Under the pieces are notes generated by a model. It was not told the DNA's origin and did not search any database. It saw only the letters and a program-made list of their open reading frames with translations. A program made the position numbers and the translations under genes. From Phyllostachys edulis (taxonomy: Eukaryota; Streptophyta; Magnoliopsida; Poales; Poaceae): a stretch of 64,000 bases of DNA. The first letter of the stretch is position 1. Each line of letters begins with the position of its first letter. Below, in pieces: positions 24,126 to 34,577 of the stretch. The DNA is taken from NCBI GenBank assembly GCA_036346405.1, contig CM070563.1, positions 24,099,022 through 24,163,021 of the forward strand, written 5' to 3'.

Positions 24126-24135
24126 TATAAATATA
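24126..24135 (+). promoter_or_regulatory. TATA box of the O-methyltransferase gene
   Basis: TATAAATATA lies 123 bp before the chosen ATG and only 5 bp after the CACTA terminus at 24120. Transcription would start near 24155-24165. Confidence 0.7.
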
Positions 24136-24140
24136 TGGCC

Positions 24141-24232
24141 GGCCATGAGATGGTCATCTCAAACAAACTCTCAATGTACCACACCCGGCCATGAGATGGT
24201 CATCTCAAACTAACTCTCAATATACCACACAA
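24141..24232 (+). repeat. 46 bp tandem repeat in the OMT leader, with upstream ATGs
   Basis: The unit GGCCATGAGATGGTCATCTC... occurs at 24141 and at 24187 with three or four differences. Each copy contains TGAGATG-GT-CATCTCA, a perfect 7-base inverted repeat. Each also has an ATG: 24145 opens a 22-codon frame to 24213, and 24191 opens a 17-codon frame to 24244. If transcription starts upstream of them, these short uORFs could lower translation of the main frame; a start near 24160 would leave only the second. Confidence 0.8.
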
Positions 24233-24257
24233 AGTGGACCGTAGCCGCCCCGGAGCA

Positions 24258-25778
24258 ATGGACGAAAACCAATCCGTGCCCATGGCGACCTCCAGCGCGG
24301 AGCTTCTTCAAGCCCAAGCTGAGCTATGGTGCCACACTTTCGGCTACCTCAAGTCCATAGCCCTCCAGTGCGCCATCAAGCTTGGGATCCCCTGTGCCGT
24401 CCACCGCAGCGGCGGCGCTGCGTCGCTTCCTGAACTGCTCGCGGCCCTCTCCCTCGCTCCAAGCAAACAGCCCTACCTTTCTCGACTCATGAGATTTCTA
24501 ACCGCATCGGGTATCTTTACTTGTACTCATGCCGCAGGCGCTAAGGCCGCCGCCGCCGCCACCGAGGCAGAAGGCGTTTACGGCCTCACACCAGTGTCTC
24601 GTCTCCTCGCCGGCGTCGACCAGCATGCGAGCCTGTCGCCGTTTGTGCTTTGCCAGATTACTCATTTCCAATTCAATGCTGCTGTACACTTGGCTGAGTG
24701 GTTCGGGAACAAGGACGAGCCGGCGGTGGCAGAGACGCCGTTCAAGATGGTGCACGGTGCGGACTTCTGGGCCATCGCGTGCCGCCACGCGGATTTCGGC
24801 CAGGTTTTCAACGATGGCATGGGATCCGACACTCGGTTCCTGATGGACCTGGTCGTCCGCGAGAGCCACCAGGTGTTCAAGGGGATTGGCTCGCTGATCG
24901 ACGTCGGTGGCGGGAACGGCGCAGCGGCGAGGGCCATTGCCAAGGCCTTCCAGCATGTCAAGTGCACGGTGTTGGACCTCCCACAAGTGGTTGATGGTGT
25001 GCCAGCAGCCGGTGATATTATTGAATTTGTTGCAGGTGATATGATGGATTTCATTCCACCAGCGGACGTTGTGTTTCTCAAGGTATAACATACTCCCTCC
25101 CTCACCTGTTACCATATGATCCTACACATGGATTTCACTAAAAAAAGTTAACATGTTACCATATCAGTACATACATGCATGTAACAAAGCCATCTTTAGG
25201 TGTAACTAACACGGCAACATATCTATTGAAATAGAGCCTATTGTGCAATTAACCAATGCAACATTTTCGACCTAAATCTCGATCGGAGGCACGAGCTCGC
25301 GTGTTGCACTGGTTGCACAATAGGCTAGCTACTTATGTCGACTCGATATATATATGGTTTAGTTGTAATAGCTAATAACTTTTTGTTGCGGGGTATAATA
25401 ACTAATAACTTGAACTGCATAATGAATTGTGCATGCGTTATTCCTCTAAAAAAAGTACATGTGTTCTAGTTTATACTGCATGACTGGAGCGACGAGGATT
25501 GCGTGAAGATCTTGATGCAATGCAAAAAGGCTATTTCTTTTCAAGAAGCACACGGGAAGGTGCTAATCATAGACGCTGTGGTTGGATCTCCTTATTCAGG
25601 CGCCATTTACGAAGCTCAACTCCTGCTTGATCTGGCCATGACGGTGCTCACACCCGGGAAAGAGCGGGAGGAGCACGAGTGGCAAAAGATATTCATGGAC
25701 GCTGGATTCAGTCGCTACAAGATCACACCTATCCAAGGAATCCTGTCCTTAATTGAGGTCTATCCGTGTCAAGAATAA
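24258..25778 (+). CDS. Plant caffeate/ZRP4-type O-methyltransferase, two exons
   Basis: SAM-dependent O-methyltransferases of this family methylate hydroxyls of small phenolics or similar metabolites in the cytosol; the substrate cannot be told from sequence. Exon 1 is 24258-25082 (275 codons) and exon 2 is 25470-25778 (102 codons plus TAA), joined in phase 0 across a 387 bp GT-AG intron (ends AAG|GTATAA and TTCTAG|TTTATA). The 377-residue product is normal family length. Residues ~15-110 form the dimerisation domain (AELWCHTFGYLKSIALQCAI). LIDVGGGNGAAARAIAKAF (~210) is the SAM-binding motif, followed by CTVLDLPQVV and VAGDMMDF. FILHDWSDEDC begins exon 2 with the catalytic His; the family's Glu residues are likely those in YEAQLLLDL and REEHEWQKIF. 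The C-terminal LSLIEVYP is standard. I chose ATG 24258 (AGCAATGG context) because the frame upstream lacks an ATG. No frameshift or stop is seen, so it is probably functional. Relatives include maize ZRP4 and benzoxazinoid or flavonoid OMTs. Confidence 0.9.
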
Positions 25779-25885
25779 CGCGTGCGCGGGAGCAAATATT
25801 CCAGCCTCTACAAGATCACACCTGTCCAAGGAATCCTGTCCTTAATTGACGTCTATCCGTGTCAAGAATAACGCGCGCGTGCGCG
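25708..25885 (+). repeat. Tandem duplication of the OMT 3' coding end, period 93 bp
   Basis: The last codons of the gene, stop and a few bases beyond (CTACAAGATCACACCT to CAAGAATAACGCG) recur 93 bp downstream with few changes and an intact reading of YKITPVQGILSLIDVYPCQE plus stop. The second copy is in the 3' UTR and is not translated. Both copies end in alternating purine-pyrimidine runs; the second, ACGCGCGCGTGCGCG, is the longer. Confidence 0.9.
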
Positions 25886-25918
25886 GGTGGAATAATATTT
25901 TCTAGCTTGCCTAGCTAA

Positions 25919-26205
25919 GGCTGTTCCAAATGCTTCACTTTGGCTAGTATTTTAAGTATACCATATAGACAAATTGATGATGTGGCATCATAGTTAATAA
26001 GAAGAGATAGTACTCTAGTATCTAATTTAGATACCAGTTTGGACTCGAAATCCAACGCGTAAAATTTATTGTATACTCATGCATGTAATTAAATGAAACA
26101 GCCTAAGATACTACACCATAAGAAACCATGTATTAGAAAGATAGTATCCTAACACTCTTCATGCACTAAGAAATTACACTAAGATACTGTCCATTAGGAG
26201 TAGCC
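25919..26205. mobile_element. Tourist-like (PIF/Harbinger) MITE
   Basis: The 287 bp AT-rich block starts GGCTGTTCCAAATG and ends CATTAGGAGTAGCC; the reverse of the end, GGCTACTCCTAATG, matches the start at 11 of 14 bases. The flanking TAA at 25916-25918 and 26206-26208 is the 3 bp target duplication typical of PIF/Harbinger elements. It has no coding capacity and sits 140 bp after the OMT stop. Confidence 0.65.
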
Positions 26206-26534
26206 TAAGCAAACTTAGCGTTCAGTTTGTAGGGTTACATCCAGTGGCTCATTTATTTATTGTTATATGGTCCCCGTTATAGAAAAACCCTGGATCCACC
26301 CCTGTTACATCAAGTACGTGTGTATATCCATATATATATGGCTTATTATTGTGTGTATCATGGTTTAATTGGTTGCATGCATCTCCATGAGGAAATGAAT
26401 AATATCAATACTTTGTGAGTATTTTTTTTGTTGCACTTCGAACATTTTAGGCGGTTGCATCTAGCCATGCATATCTATATTGTAGAAAGTAAAAGGGTTA
26501 AATAGGCTCTAAGAGAATGGGAAAAGTAGTTAAT
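26206..26534. other. Intergenic stretch, nothing recognised
   Basis: AT-rich DNA between the MITE and the first LTR-like unit. A TATATATGG run near 26330 is the only local feature. No ORF. Confidence 0.5.
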
Positions 26535-27917
26535 TGTCAGACCCGGATGTTGAATACCCAAATTACTCGTATGTATACCATACTAGTCCCATGATCAGTG
26601 GCTAGTAATACACACATCCACAACATTAATAATCACATCCATATACATTTCATACATACAACATGATACAAAAGGGGTCAAAACCTTAAGAGGTACATAA
26701 CAAGTTTACATTACAAAAGGGCTGACCAGGCAAATAAATTCAAGTATCAATGTGAGCAGCGGAAAGCAAAGTAAATAACCAAAAGGGGTCCAGTGGCATG
26801 CCTCATCCATTTCAACACACAACCAACAAGATTAAGCCCTAAAAAAACCCACCATCGTACCCTCTGGTACCGGGTGCAAAGTATGCGTCATTGGGAGTTG
26901 GTTCTTCCTCATACTCTGACCAATAATTTAAGCAAGATTGAGTACATTGTGTACTCAGTAAGACTTGTAGTGTATCACAACATAATATAAATACAAAGCT
27001 ATCAAGGAATATGGCTCTATGTTACAAGTTATTTTCGTCATAACACAAGTTTGATTTGCAATACCGATATGTAATAGTTTGCAATAAAATTTTTAAAGAG
27101 CAATTGACATGTAATGAAATAACAAGTATATAACTTCAATAAGAGTAAATCACAGCCCTCCTTGGCTGCAAATATCAAATCACTTTCTGCCATACACATG
27201 CCACACACATGACAATATCAATGCAACCTATCATTTCCAACAAGACCATTTTTGCAAAAGTAAACTCTACACCTGATGTGATTGCACCAAGCATGCTCAT
27301 GACCACGAGCACAGCTATTTAAATAGATTTATTACTTTGCAGAGGTGTATAGCTTTAGCCACATGATATGAGCTCTTTAGTTTGTTTGGTATCCGTCGAT
27401 ACCACTACACACAACATAATAGCATGTAGTTTAGAGTTCATAACACGCCTTTACATTGCCTAGTCCTGACCTTGCACTAGCCCAGTGAATGATAAATCCT
27501 CGCATCAGTGGGTACCCCCTAATTTAGTGAGGTATTCACCATTGCATCAGAAGGCTTCGTTCCCAACGTCTCGGTGAAGGGAGCCCCTTCGAGTAAACCT
27601 ACCCAGAATGATCATACAACTACTACCTACCAAAATGCAAGGCTAGTCCTAGATAACTTATTTTTCTACGTCTATCCCATAACTAGCACATGTGGTTGTA
27701 CGTTTAGGCTTAGATTGGCGCACCAAAGTTTAGTCCTTAATTGACTCGGGCGAAAATCTCCCCCTATCTATAGGTGAGATCACACCTCTCACATTTTTTA
27801 GATCATAAATATAGCTTGTCTGTGTAAAAAACTATGTTTTTTGTTTTCATTTTTATACCAAACTCACAAAGGTTGCCTATCTGGTCCAACATTTCAAAAT
27901 CTCCCAAATCCATACGT
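26535..27917 (-). repeat. LTR-like unit 1 of 3
   Basis: It starts TGTCAGACCCGGATGTTG and shares blocks in the same order with units 2 and 3: CCCATGATCAGTGGCTAGTA, AAGATTGAGTACATTGTGTAC, GCATGCTCATGACC, CTAGTCCT-CCTTGCACTAGCCC and ATCTCCCCCTATCTA. The reversed GAGTAC...GTACTCA block is typical of grass gypsy LTRs near the transcription start, so these are probably LTRs read leftward. This copy lacks the last ~250 bp present in unit 2. No PBS, PPT or pol is next to it. Confidence 0.65.
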
Positions 27918-29544
27918 TGTCGGACTCCGGGTGTGGAATACCCGAAGCCCTCGTGTGTGTACCGTACTAGTCCCATGATCAGTGGCTAGTACACGCATCC
28001 ACAACATTGGCATATAGCACATCCATACACAATCACATACAACATAAAACAAATATGGTATATAAACTTAAACGATTATATAGTTTATATTACAAAGGCC
28101 GACCGACCAAATAGAAGATCAGGTATCTGAAGTAGTAGCGGAAACATAGTAATTTAAATGCAAAAGTCCAGTGGTATGTCCATCCAAACCCTCAGGCCAC
28201 CGACAAGGATAAGACCCTAGAAAGACTGTCCCGTACCCGCACTTCCCAAAGATCGAAAAAAGCGCCATCCAAATATGCTCACCCCATCCTCTAAACAATA
28301 ATTTAAGAAAGATTGAGTACATTGCGTACTCAAGAAGACTTGTAGTGTTTCACAAAATTAATATAAATACATGGCTAACAAGAGTTGAGGCTCTATGCTA
28401 CAAGTTATTTTCAGCATTAAGCAAATTTTATTTGCAATATCAATATGTAGTATTTTGCAACGGAGGTTTAAAGAACAGTTAAATAATAAAGGAACAATAA
28501 GTATGTAACTTAATAAATAAAAATCACAACTCTCCTTGGCTACGATCAACATCTTATTCTTAGCCATAGACATGGCAATCAAATTAAATAACATCAAATA
28601 ATGCCATTCTTTTCCAACAAGACTGTTTTTGCGAAAGTAAACACTATACCCGATAAGGCGTTACTAAGCATGCTCATGACCGTGAGCACAGCTATTTAAA
28701 TAAATTTACACTCTATAGAGGTATACAACTTTGCCCACAGTATACGAGTTATCTAGTTTATCCGGCATCCGTCGATACTACCACACATAACATTATAGTA
28801 TGCAGTTTAGAGCACGTAACGAAGCCTTTACATCACCTAGTCCTAGCCTTGCACTAGCCCGATGAATGACAACCCTCACTTCGATCTCGGGTGCCTCCCA
28901 TCAAAGTGAGGCATTCACCGTTGTATCGGCAAGATTTGTTCACAACGCCTCGATGAAGGGAGCCCATTCGAGCAAGCCTACTCGGTTATGCTCGTTCTAC
29001 TGCGGCCTACCAACATGTAAGGCTAGTTTTTGATGACTTAATTAGCTAAGGCCGCCCCATACCTGCACATGTGGTTGTACGCTTAGGCTTAGATATGATT
29101 CACCAGCGTTCGGTCCATAATTGACCCGAGAGAGGATTTCCCCCTATCTACTTGTGACATACACCTCTCACAGTTCTCAGTTTATAATATATCCCGCCCA
29201 CATCACAAACCAGGTTTTTTATTTTCATTTTTTATTCAAAACAACAGAGGTAAACCCCTCTGCACCATCATTTCAAAATCTCCCAAAATCATATTCAATT
29301 CATCCACTTCCAAATTTTAGTAAAGACTAGAGCCCGCCTAAGCATTTATGCGATATTTGCATTCGAAAGACCCAATTCGACATCATCTATTGCCTAAACC
29401 ATACCCTAATGGCTACAACAGTAAGGATATTAATATTTCTAGGAAGATCATGCATTCAATAGGAATTTAACTACCGGTACCCGCAAATATAGCAATTTTT
29501 ACTCAAACATACACGCATGCATAATAGAATTTGCAAAAGAAACA
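27918..29544 (-). repeat. LTR-like unit 2 of 3
   Basis: It starts TGTCGGACTCCGGGTG directly at the end of unit 1 and is 1.63 kb long. It carries all the shared blocks plus a tail (TTAGTAAAGACTAGAGCC to CGCATGCATAATAGA) that recurs in unit 3. No coding sequence. Confidence 0.65.
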
Positions 29545-29929
29545 TGTCGAACCCCGGGCTTTGAATACCCGAAGCCCTCGTGTGTGTACCATACTAATCC
29601 CATGATCAGTGGCTAGTACACACATCCACAACATTGATAATAACATCCACACATATTTCATACAAACCACAAGATTACAAAAGGACATAACCTTAAACGA
29701 TACATTACAAATTTACATTTCAAAGGCCGACCAGCCAAGTAAAACTCAAGTAACAAAAGAGTGCAGTGGAAAGCATGGTAAATAAAAAAATGGTCTAGTG
29801 GTACGCCCCATCCAATCCAACAGGCAATAGAGAAGGACTAAGCTCTAGAAAGACTCGTCGTCGTCCGAAAACTGCTCATCCTCATACTCCGAACAACAAT
29901 TTACAACTACAGAAAAGGTCTTCACTGAC

Positions 29930-30213
29930 GGTTCAAAAACGTCATCATAGACGGTTTCGTGAGTCGTTTGAGTTCATGGGTCAGTAATGATATGAGGTCA
30001 TCATAGACGGTTTTTGAACTGTTCGTGATGCAGACTATCACAGGCAGTTATTAACTCAGAACCATCTGTGATAGCTGATGTATCACATACGGTTTGTAGA
30101 CAAAACCGTCTATGATAGCTGATGTATCACAGACGGTTTAGAGATAAAACCGTCTATGATAGCTAATATATCACAGACAGTTTGTAGATGAAACCGTCTG
30201 TGATATATATTGT
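29930..30213. repeat. Left subterminal palindrome array of the CACTA
   Basis: At least six copies of CACAGACGGTTT or relatives alternate with AAACCGTCTATGATAGCT, forming hairpin-capable pairs every 40-50 bp. In CACTA elements such repeats are the binding sites for the element's own DNA-binding protein. Confidence 0.85.
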
Positions 30214-30399
30214 CTATAAAGTCTCCAAGTAGTGGCTGCTTGTGCCTTTAAAACATGCTTCATATATATATAATATATATATTGTTCATAGTCCTCCAGC
30301 CACTTTCGGGGGTTCACTATAAGAAAAACATACATACAACAACACATAACTCGCAACGGAAAGCACATACGTTGTAGGATCAACTCAGCCCACCACCTC

Positions 30400-31470
30400 C
30401 TACATCCAAATAAAACTACTCAGCTTCTACCTTTAAACTCATCTTATCCTGACCTCCCTCCTCCCTTAGTCGGTTAGTCCCTTCCGCTTCATCTTCCTCT
30501 AAAAAAAATCTCCTTCCATCCTTCCAAAAAATCCTCCGCCCCATCCCTTCCCCGAATCCACGCCACTCCCCAATCGTCGCCACCGCGCCGTCCTCGCCCA
30601 CCGCCGCAACGCCATCGCCAGCTGCCGACCCACCCTCGTCCTTGCTCGCATCCCTCGCCCCTTGCCCATCTCCCCGAGCCGCCGTCGAAACAAAGCGCTA
30701 CGCTCCTCATCCGCATCCTCCGCCTCCATCGCCCACTCACCTGCTTGCCTGCCCCTCGCTCGCCGCCAGCAGCGATCGTCTCACCCCTTCTCTCCTGTTC
30801 GCACGCACCCACATCTTCGTCCCCTCCCACACCGCTCCACCCCCACGTCTTCCGTCTCAATCGCGATTCCCCTTTCTTCGCTTCCTCCTCGCGCAACCGC
30901 TGTGCCCCCGCTTCTTCCCCCGCTCCTCGCAACCACCCCGCCCCACCCTTCTCGTGTCGCATTGCATCACCACGGCTGCGAACAGCCGCGCTATCCTCCT
31001 CGACCTCGTCGCGCCCTCCAGTTCGCAGTCCACCGCGTCCCGGTTCGTGCTCCCCTGGCGTGTCGGCGTTCATTCCCCCTCGAGTGACCGGAGGAGTTCT
31101 GGACTTCCAGGGGTAGCTTCCGGGTTCCACCGCTTCAAATTTCTCAATTCGGAGCCCCCAAATCGGTCAATCCATCGATCGACCCGCCGCCGTGATGGAA
31201 GCTCACCACGCCTCCCGGCCGCCAGACCAGACGCCTCCCTCTTTCCCTATTTTTTGGAGATGAGAGTCACTCAGATCTCAAGGCCCCGCTTCGCCAAGCT
31301 CAATTTCATAAGGCCCGAGGTAGCCGAAGAGATCCGGCAGAAGAGAGCCGCCAAGAGGATGCAGCAGCAACATAGCCCACCCGCCGCAGCATCCCACATC
31401 GACCCTTACGATTGGTCCATCCTTCTTCCTCTCTCTCCCGGAACAATTCGTGTTGCGATCTTTGCTTAAT
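30400..31470 (+). other. GC-rich captured block with composition-driven ORFs
   Basis: C-rich sequence opens several overlapping frames (up to 275 codons, Pro/Ser/Arg-rich) on both strands; none has a domain. The end of the longest frame, EMRVTQISRPRFAKLNFIRP then EVAEEIRQKRAAKRMQQQ, looks more like real protein but I do not recognise it. The block precedes the kinase exons and may be the promoter and first exon of that or another captured gene. Confidence 0.45.
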
Positions 31471-31502
31471 CTGCTTCGCTTCAGTGCTAACTTTCATTAC
31501 AG

Positions 31503-33110
31503 AGGTAGCTTGTATAAACTTTTGCATATATAGGAGTGGTGCAAAGGAAGTTCCGGATGAGAGACGCCGCTTGAACATGGCATTTGATGTGGTATTGTGT
31601 TCTCTCATTTTGTCTACCTGTACCTATTTTCTTAACATCTTTTAACTTCCTAGGCTGTAAACTTAAAGCAGTCATACTACTATCTAAATCATCTCTGCTT
31701 GCTTTATAGGCGAAGGGAATGAACTATCTACATAGACGTAGCCCTCCTATTGTTCACCGTGATTTGAAGTCTCCAAATCTTCTAGTCGACAAGAAGTATA
31801 CCGTGAAAGTATGGTTCATAAACTGTATACTTGGTTGCATTATGTAACACTGACTGATTTTAGAAGATGTTCAGTTTTCAACAATAAAATAGGAGAAGAA
31901 TAATCTTGTATGATCTTCCTCTCTCTTTTTTTAATCTTGATGGCTTCAATTACTCTGACGACACACATTACTTCTAGTAATGATTTTGTAGTGGTGGGGA
32001 TATTTGCACTTTGCAAATATATGTATTACAAGAGCTTTCGCAAAAACAAAAACAGGGATAACGATTGTCCTTAGTCATGCATTTCAGTAGACATATTTAA
32101 GGGAAACACTTGCAAAAGCTGCTAAGTTCCCTAAACAAATGCTAACATTGCTGTAGTCTTGAGTACTTGACATAGTATGTGGATATTCAGTCCTAACATT
32201 ATTCTTCCCAGAGGCTCCATCTGAAATGCTTGTGTTAATGTAATCATTTTATGGATTGTTCTTTTAGTTTTCGTATAAGATTTTGTCGTAATTTATTTGT
32301 TTTATCCATAGCGTGTTATAGAATAAAACCCAATGACTTCCACTTAGCTCGAACCTTTTAACTATTTGTAGGTATGCGACTTTGGCCTTTCACGACTGAA
32401 AGCCAACACCTTCTGGTCCTCCAAGTCTTTGGCAGGAACTGTAAGTGCCTTTTCCATTTCTTCTCAAGTTCATATCCCCCATTCTTTGAATATTCCACGC
32501 CTTTGGCTTATCTTCTCATTTAAATATTAGCTGAATGGATGGCATCCAAGTGCTCGAGATGAACTATCCAATGAGAAGTCGATGTCTACGCTTTTGGTGT
32601 AATCCTATGGGAACTTATGACAATACAACAACCATGGTGTAACCTGAATCCTGCCTGTAATTTCCTTTATCTAATTTGGGGGCGATTGGTGAAGTGATGC
32701 AACTATTCCTTGATATTATTGAATTTATCCAGAACATATTTTGCTTATCCACAAACAAATATACACCTGAAGTGATGTAGATCAATAATGTATTAGCTTT
32801 TATACTCGGTACTATGCTTTTCCACAGGTGGTTGCTGTTGTAGGCTTTAAAGGAAGAAGACTTGAAATACCAAAAGATTTAAATCCTCAAGTGGCTACAT
32901 GAATTGAATCTTGCTGGGCAAAGTATGTGTTCCACTTCCATCTTCTATATATGCCTTTCATATTTCCTCTCTGAAGCTAATCGCAATGACGTGTAAAGCA
33001 AACTACAATAATGCTATGTCTGTTATAGTGAGCCATGGCGGAGACCCTCATTTTCTAATATTATGGAAACTTTGAGACCTTTAATCAAGGTTCCAAAGGT
33101 CATAGCTTGA
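31503..33110 (+). pseudogene. Captured Raf-like MAPKKK (CTR1/EDR1-type) kinase fragment, six exons
   Basis: Raf-like MAPKKKs are Ser/Thr kinases of ethylene, defence and stress signalling. Exons with GT-AG edges: 31503-31591 (RGSLYKLLH; SGAKEVPDERRRLNMAFDV after a frameshift), 31710-31808 (AKGMNYLH, then VHRDLKSPNLLVDKKYTVK with the HRD loop), 32372-32440 (VCDFGLSRLKANTFWSS with DFG), 32531-32656 (EWMA...DELSNEKS, frameshifted), 32828-32922 (VVAVVGFKGRRLEIPKDLNP) and 33029-33110 (EPWRRPSFSNIMETLRPLIK, then stop). The N-lobe with the ATP-binding Lys is absent. A stop in the first exon (HI*), a frameshift in the fourth and a TGA in the fifth make it non-functional. Retained introns show capture at the DNA level rather than from mRNA. 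Confidence 0.85.
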
Positions 33111-34130
33111 TTCGCTCAAACTCGAGCCGCTTTTATCTTGTTATGGAAAGAAACATTTCCTAAAATTTTTCATGATAAGATCAATATGGAGGACGATAGT
33201 TCAAGGATCTACGTGCAACTTCTTATTTAGTTATAGCTTTTTGTAATGTTTAAAGGTTGTCTGCACAATTTCTTGTCTTTTAAAGGTTCTTTTTGTAACA
33301 GTTGGGTTTGTAAAACCAAACTTTGAAATAAATCTGGTGCCTCTAGGCCCTTCCGGGTCAGACATTTTTTTTAATGTGGATTCCAGGGCATGCCAACTGA
33401 AACATTTCTTTTCATTATTTGATTATGTTATTATGTGTGAAGAAAATACTGTTGAATACGAGGATTTGGGATTCCGTTGCAACGCACGGACACCCTACTA
33501 AATTATTTGATGTTAAAGTATATAAGTTTTACTTATATGTTGTCATTTTTCATGTAGGTCAACAAGACAAGTTGATAGTTCTTCACATTGACAACAGAAC
33601 AGTAATGGACAACAAAGACGAAAGAGCTAGATTATGTTAAATATCGTGTATTATAATTTAAGAATAATTCATAGAATTCTTGTACTCCAGTTTGTACATG
33701 TCACGTTTGCCAATGTATCATTCTTTCAATAAATACATCTATTTACTTCATTCTTTGTACGAGTACAATTTATTATCAAAAATGTGTTTAGCCTTGTGGG
33801 CCTAGCTTAATTATTACTTTCTGTAAAACTTTAAAATGACGAATCTTTTAGAATACTAATATGGGTCGTAAACAATTATAAAAATAATTTGCTATCCAAA
33901 ATAGCAACGCATAAAAGTGCTGGCCATGCGTAGATATATCTGTTGCTACCTTGCAACGCTTTTTGTACTAGTTACCAACGCTTTTATATGTATAGGGACA
34001 GACCTTTGCAACGGCCTTAAAGACAACGCATACGAAATGCGTTGGTATAGATCATAGAAACGGTTATTTGGACATATAGCAACGCATACATACGTTGCGA
34101 AAGGGGTGTTCGTGGTGTAGTGGTTCATGA
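33111..34130. other. CACTA interior without a recognised gene
   Basis: 3' flank of the kinase fragment followed by AT-rich DNA. From about 33890 to 34120 short phrases with GCAACGCAT and ATGCGTTG alternate in both orientations and end GGTGTAGTGG, like the end of another small CACTA-type element; no partner end was found. Confidence 0.45.
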
Positions 34131-34520
34131 GGAGGATGAGATAGCAGCCACGAGCAACTTCATCGAGCCTGCAAGTTCAAGAAGCATGGCTGCCAGGAGA
34201 GCGTGTGGACATACAATTACCTAGATGTCGTTGATAGGTAATTGGACTTGACATCAAAGAATGGTTGGTTGCTGATACATAAAGCCACTTCCGAGTCAGA
34301 GTACCTGTGCATCTATGTCACTTTCTGAACATGGCGTGGATGCGTAGGTACTTCGACAGGGAAGTGGCTTCATGTATCAGCAACCAACCATTCCTTGATG
34401 TCAAGTCCAATTACCTATCGACAACATCCAGGTAATTGTATGTCCACGTGGTCTCCTGGCAGCCATGTTTCTTGAACTTACAGGCTCGATGAAGTTGTTC
34501 GTGGCTATCGCTCATCCTCC
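34131..34520. repeat. Long inverted repeat, two ~190 bp arms with a loop of about 8-12 bp
   Basis: The left arm, GGAGGATGAG (34131) to GTACCTGTGCATCTATG (about 34317), is the reverse complement of the right arm, ATGGCGTGGATGCGTAGGTAC (about 34331) to CTCATCCTCC (34520). The arms agree over nearly their whole length, with mostly transition differences. One strand of the right arm reads LNMAWMRRYFDREVASC, then ISNQPFLDVKSNYLSTTS up to a possible splice donor, so the repeat looks like an inverted duplication of part of a gene I cannot name. An (AT)n run follows at 34556-34575. Confidence 0.85.
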
Positions 34521-34577
34521 CCACGACCCTCGAAGTGGTTTGGGACTCACTTAACTATATATATATATATATATAGT

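Noticed and set aside
24498..25115. 205- and 147-codon minus-strand ORFs opposite the OMT exon
   Set aside because: Antisense shadows of a clearly coding GC-rich exon; no domain.
30642..31469. 275-codon plus-strand ORF in the CACTA
   Set aside because: Low-complexity Pro/Ser/Arg sequence, with other frames and the opposite strand equally open; no domain recognised. Kept only as a GC-rich captured block.
34080..34125. GGTGTAGTGG as the right end of a further CACTA element (terminus CACTACACCACGAAC)
   Set aside because: No matching left terminus or target duplication was found nearby; GCAACGCAT repeats make it possible but unproven.
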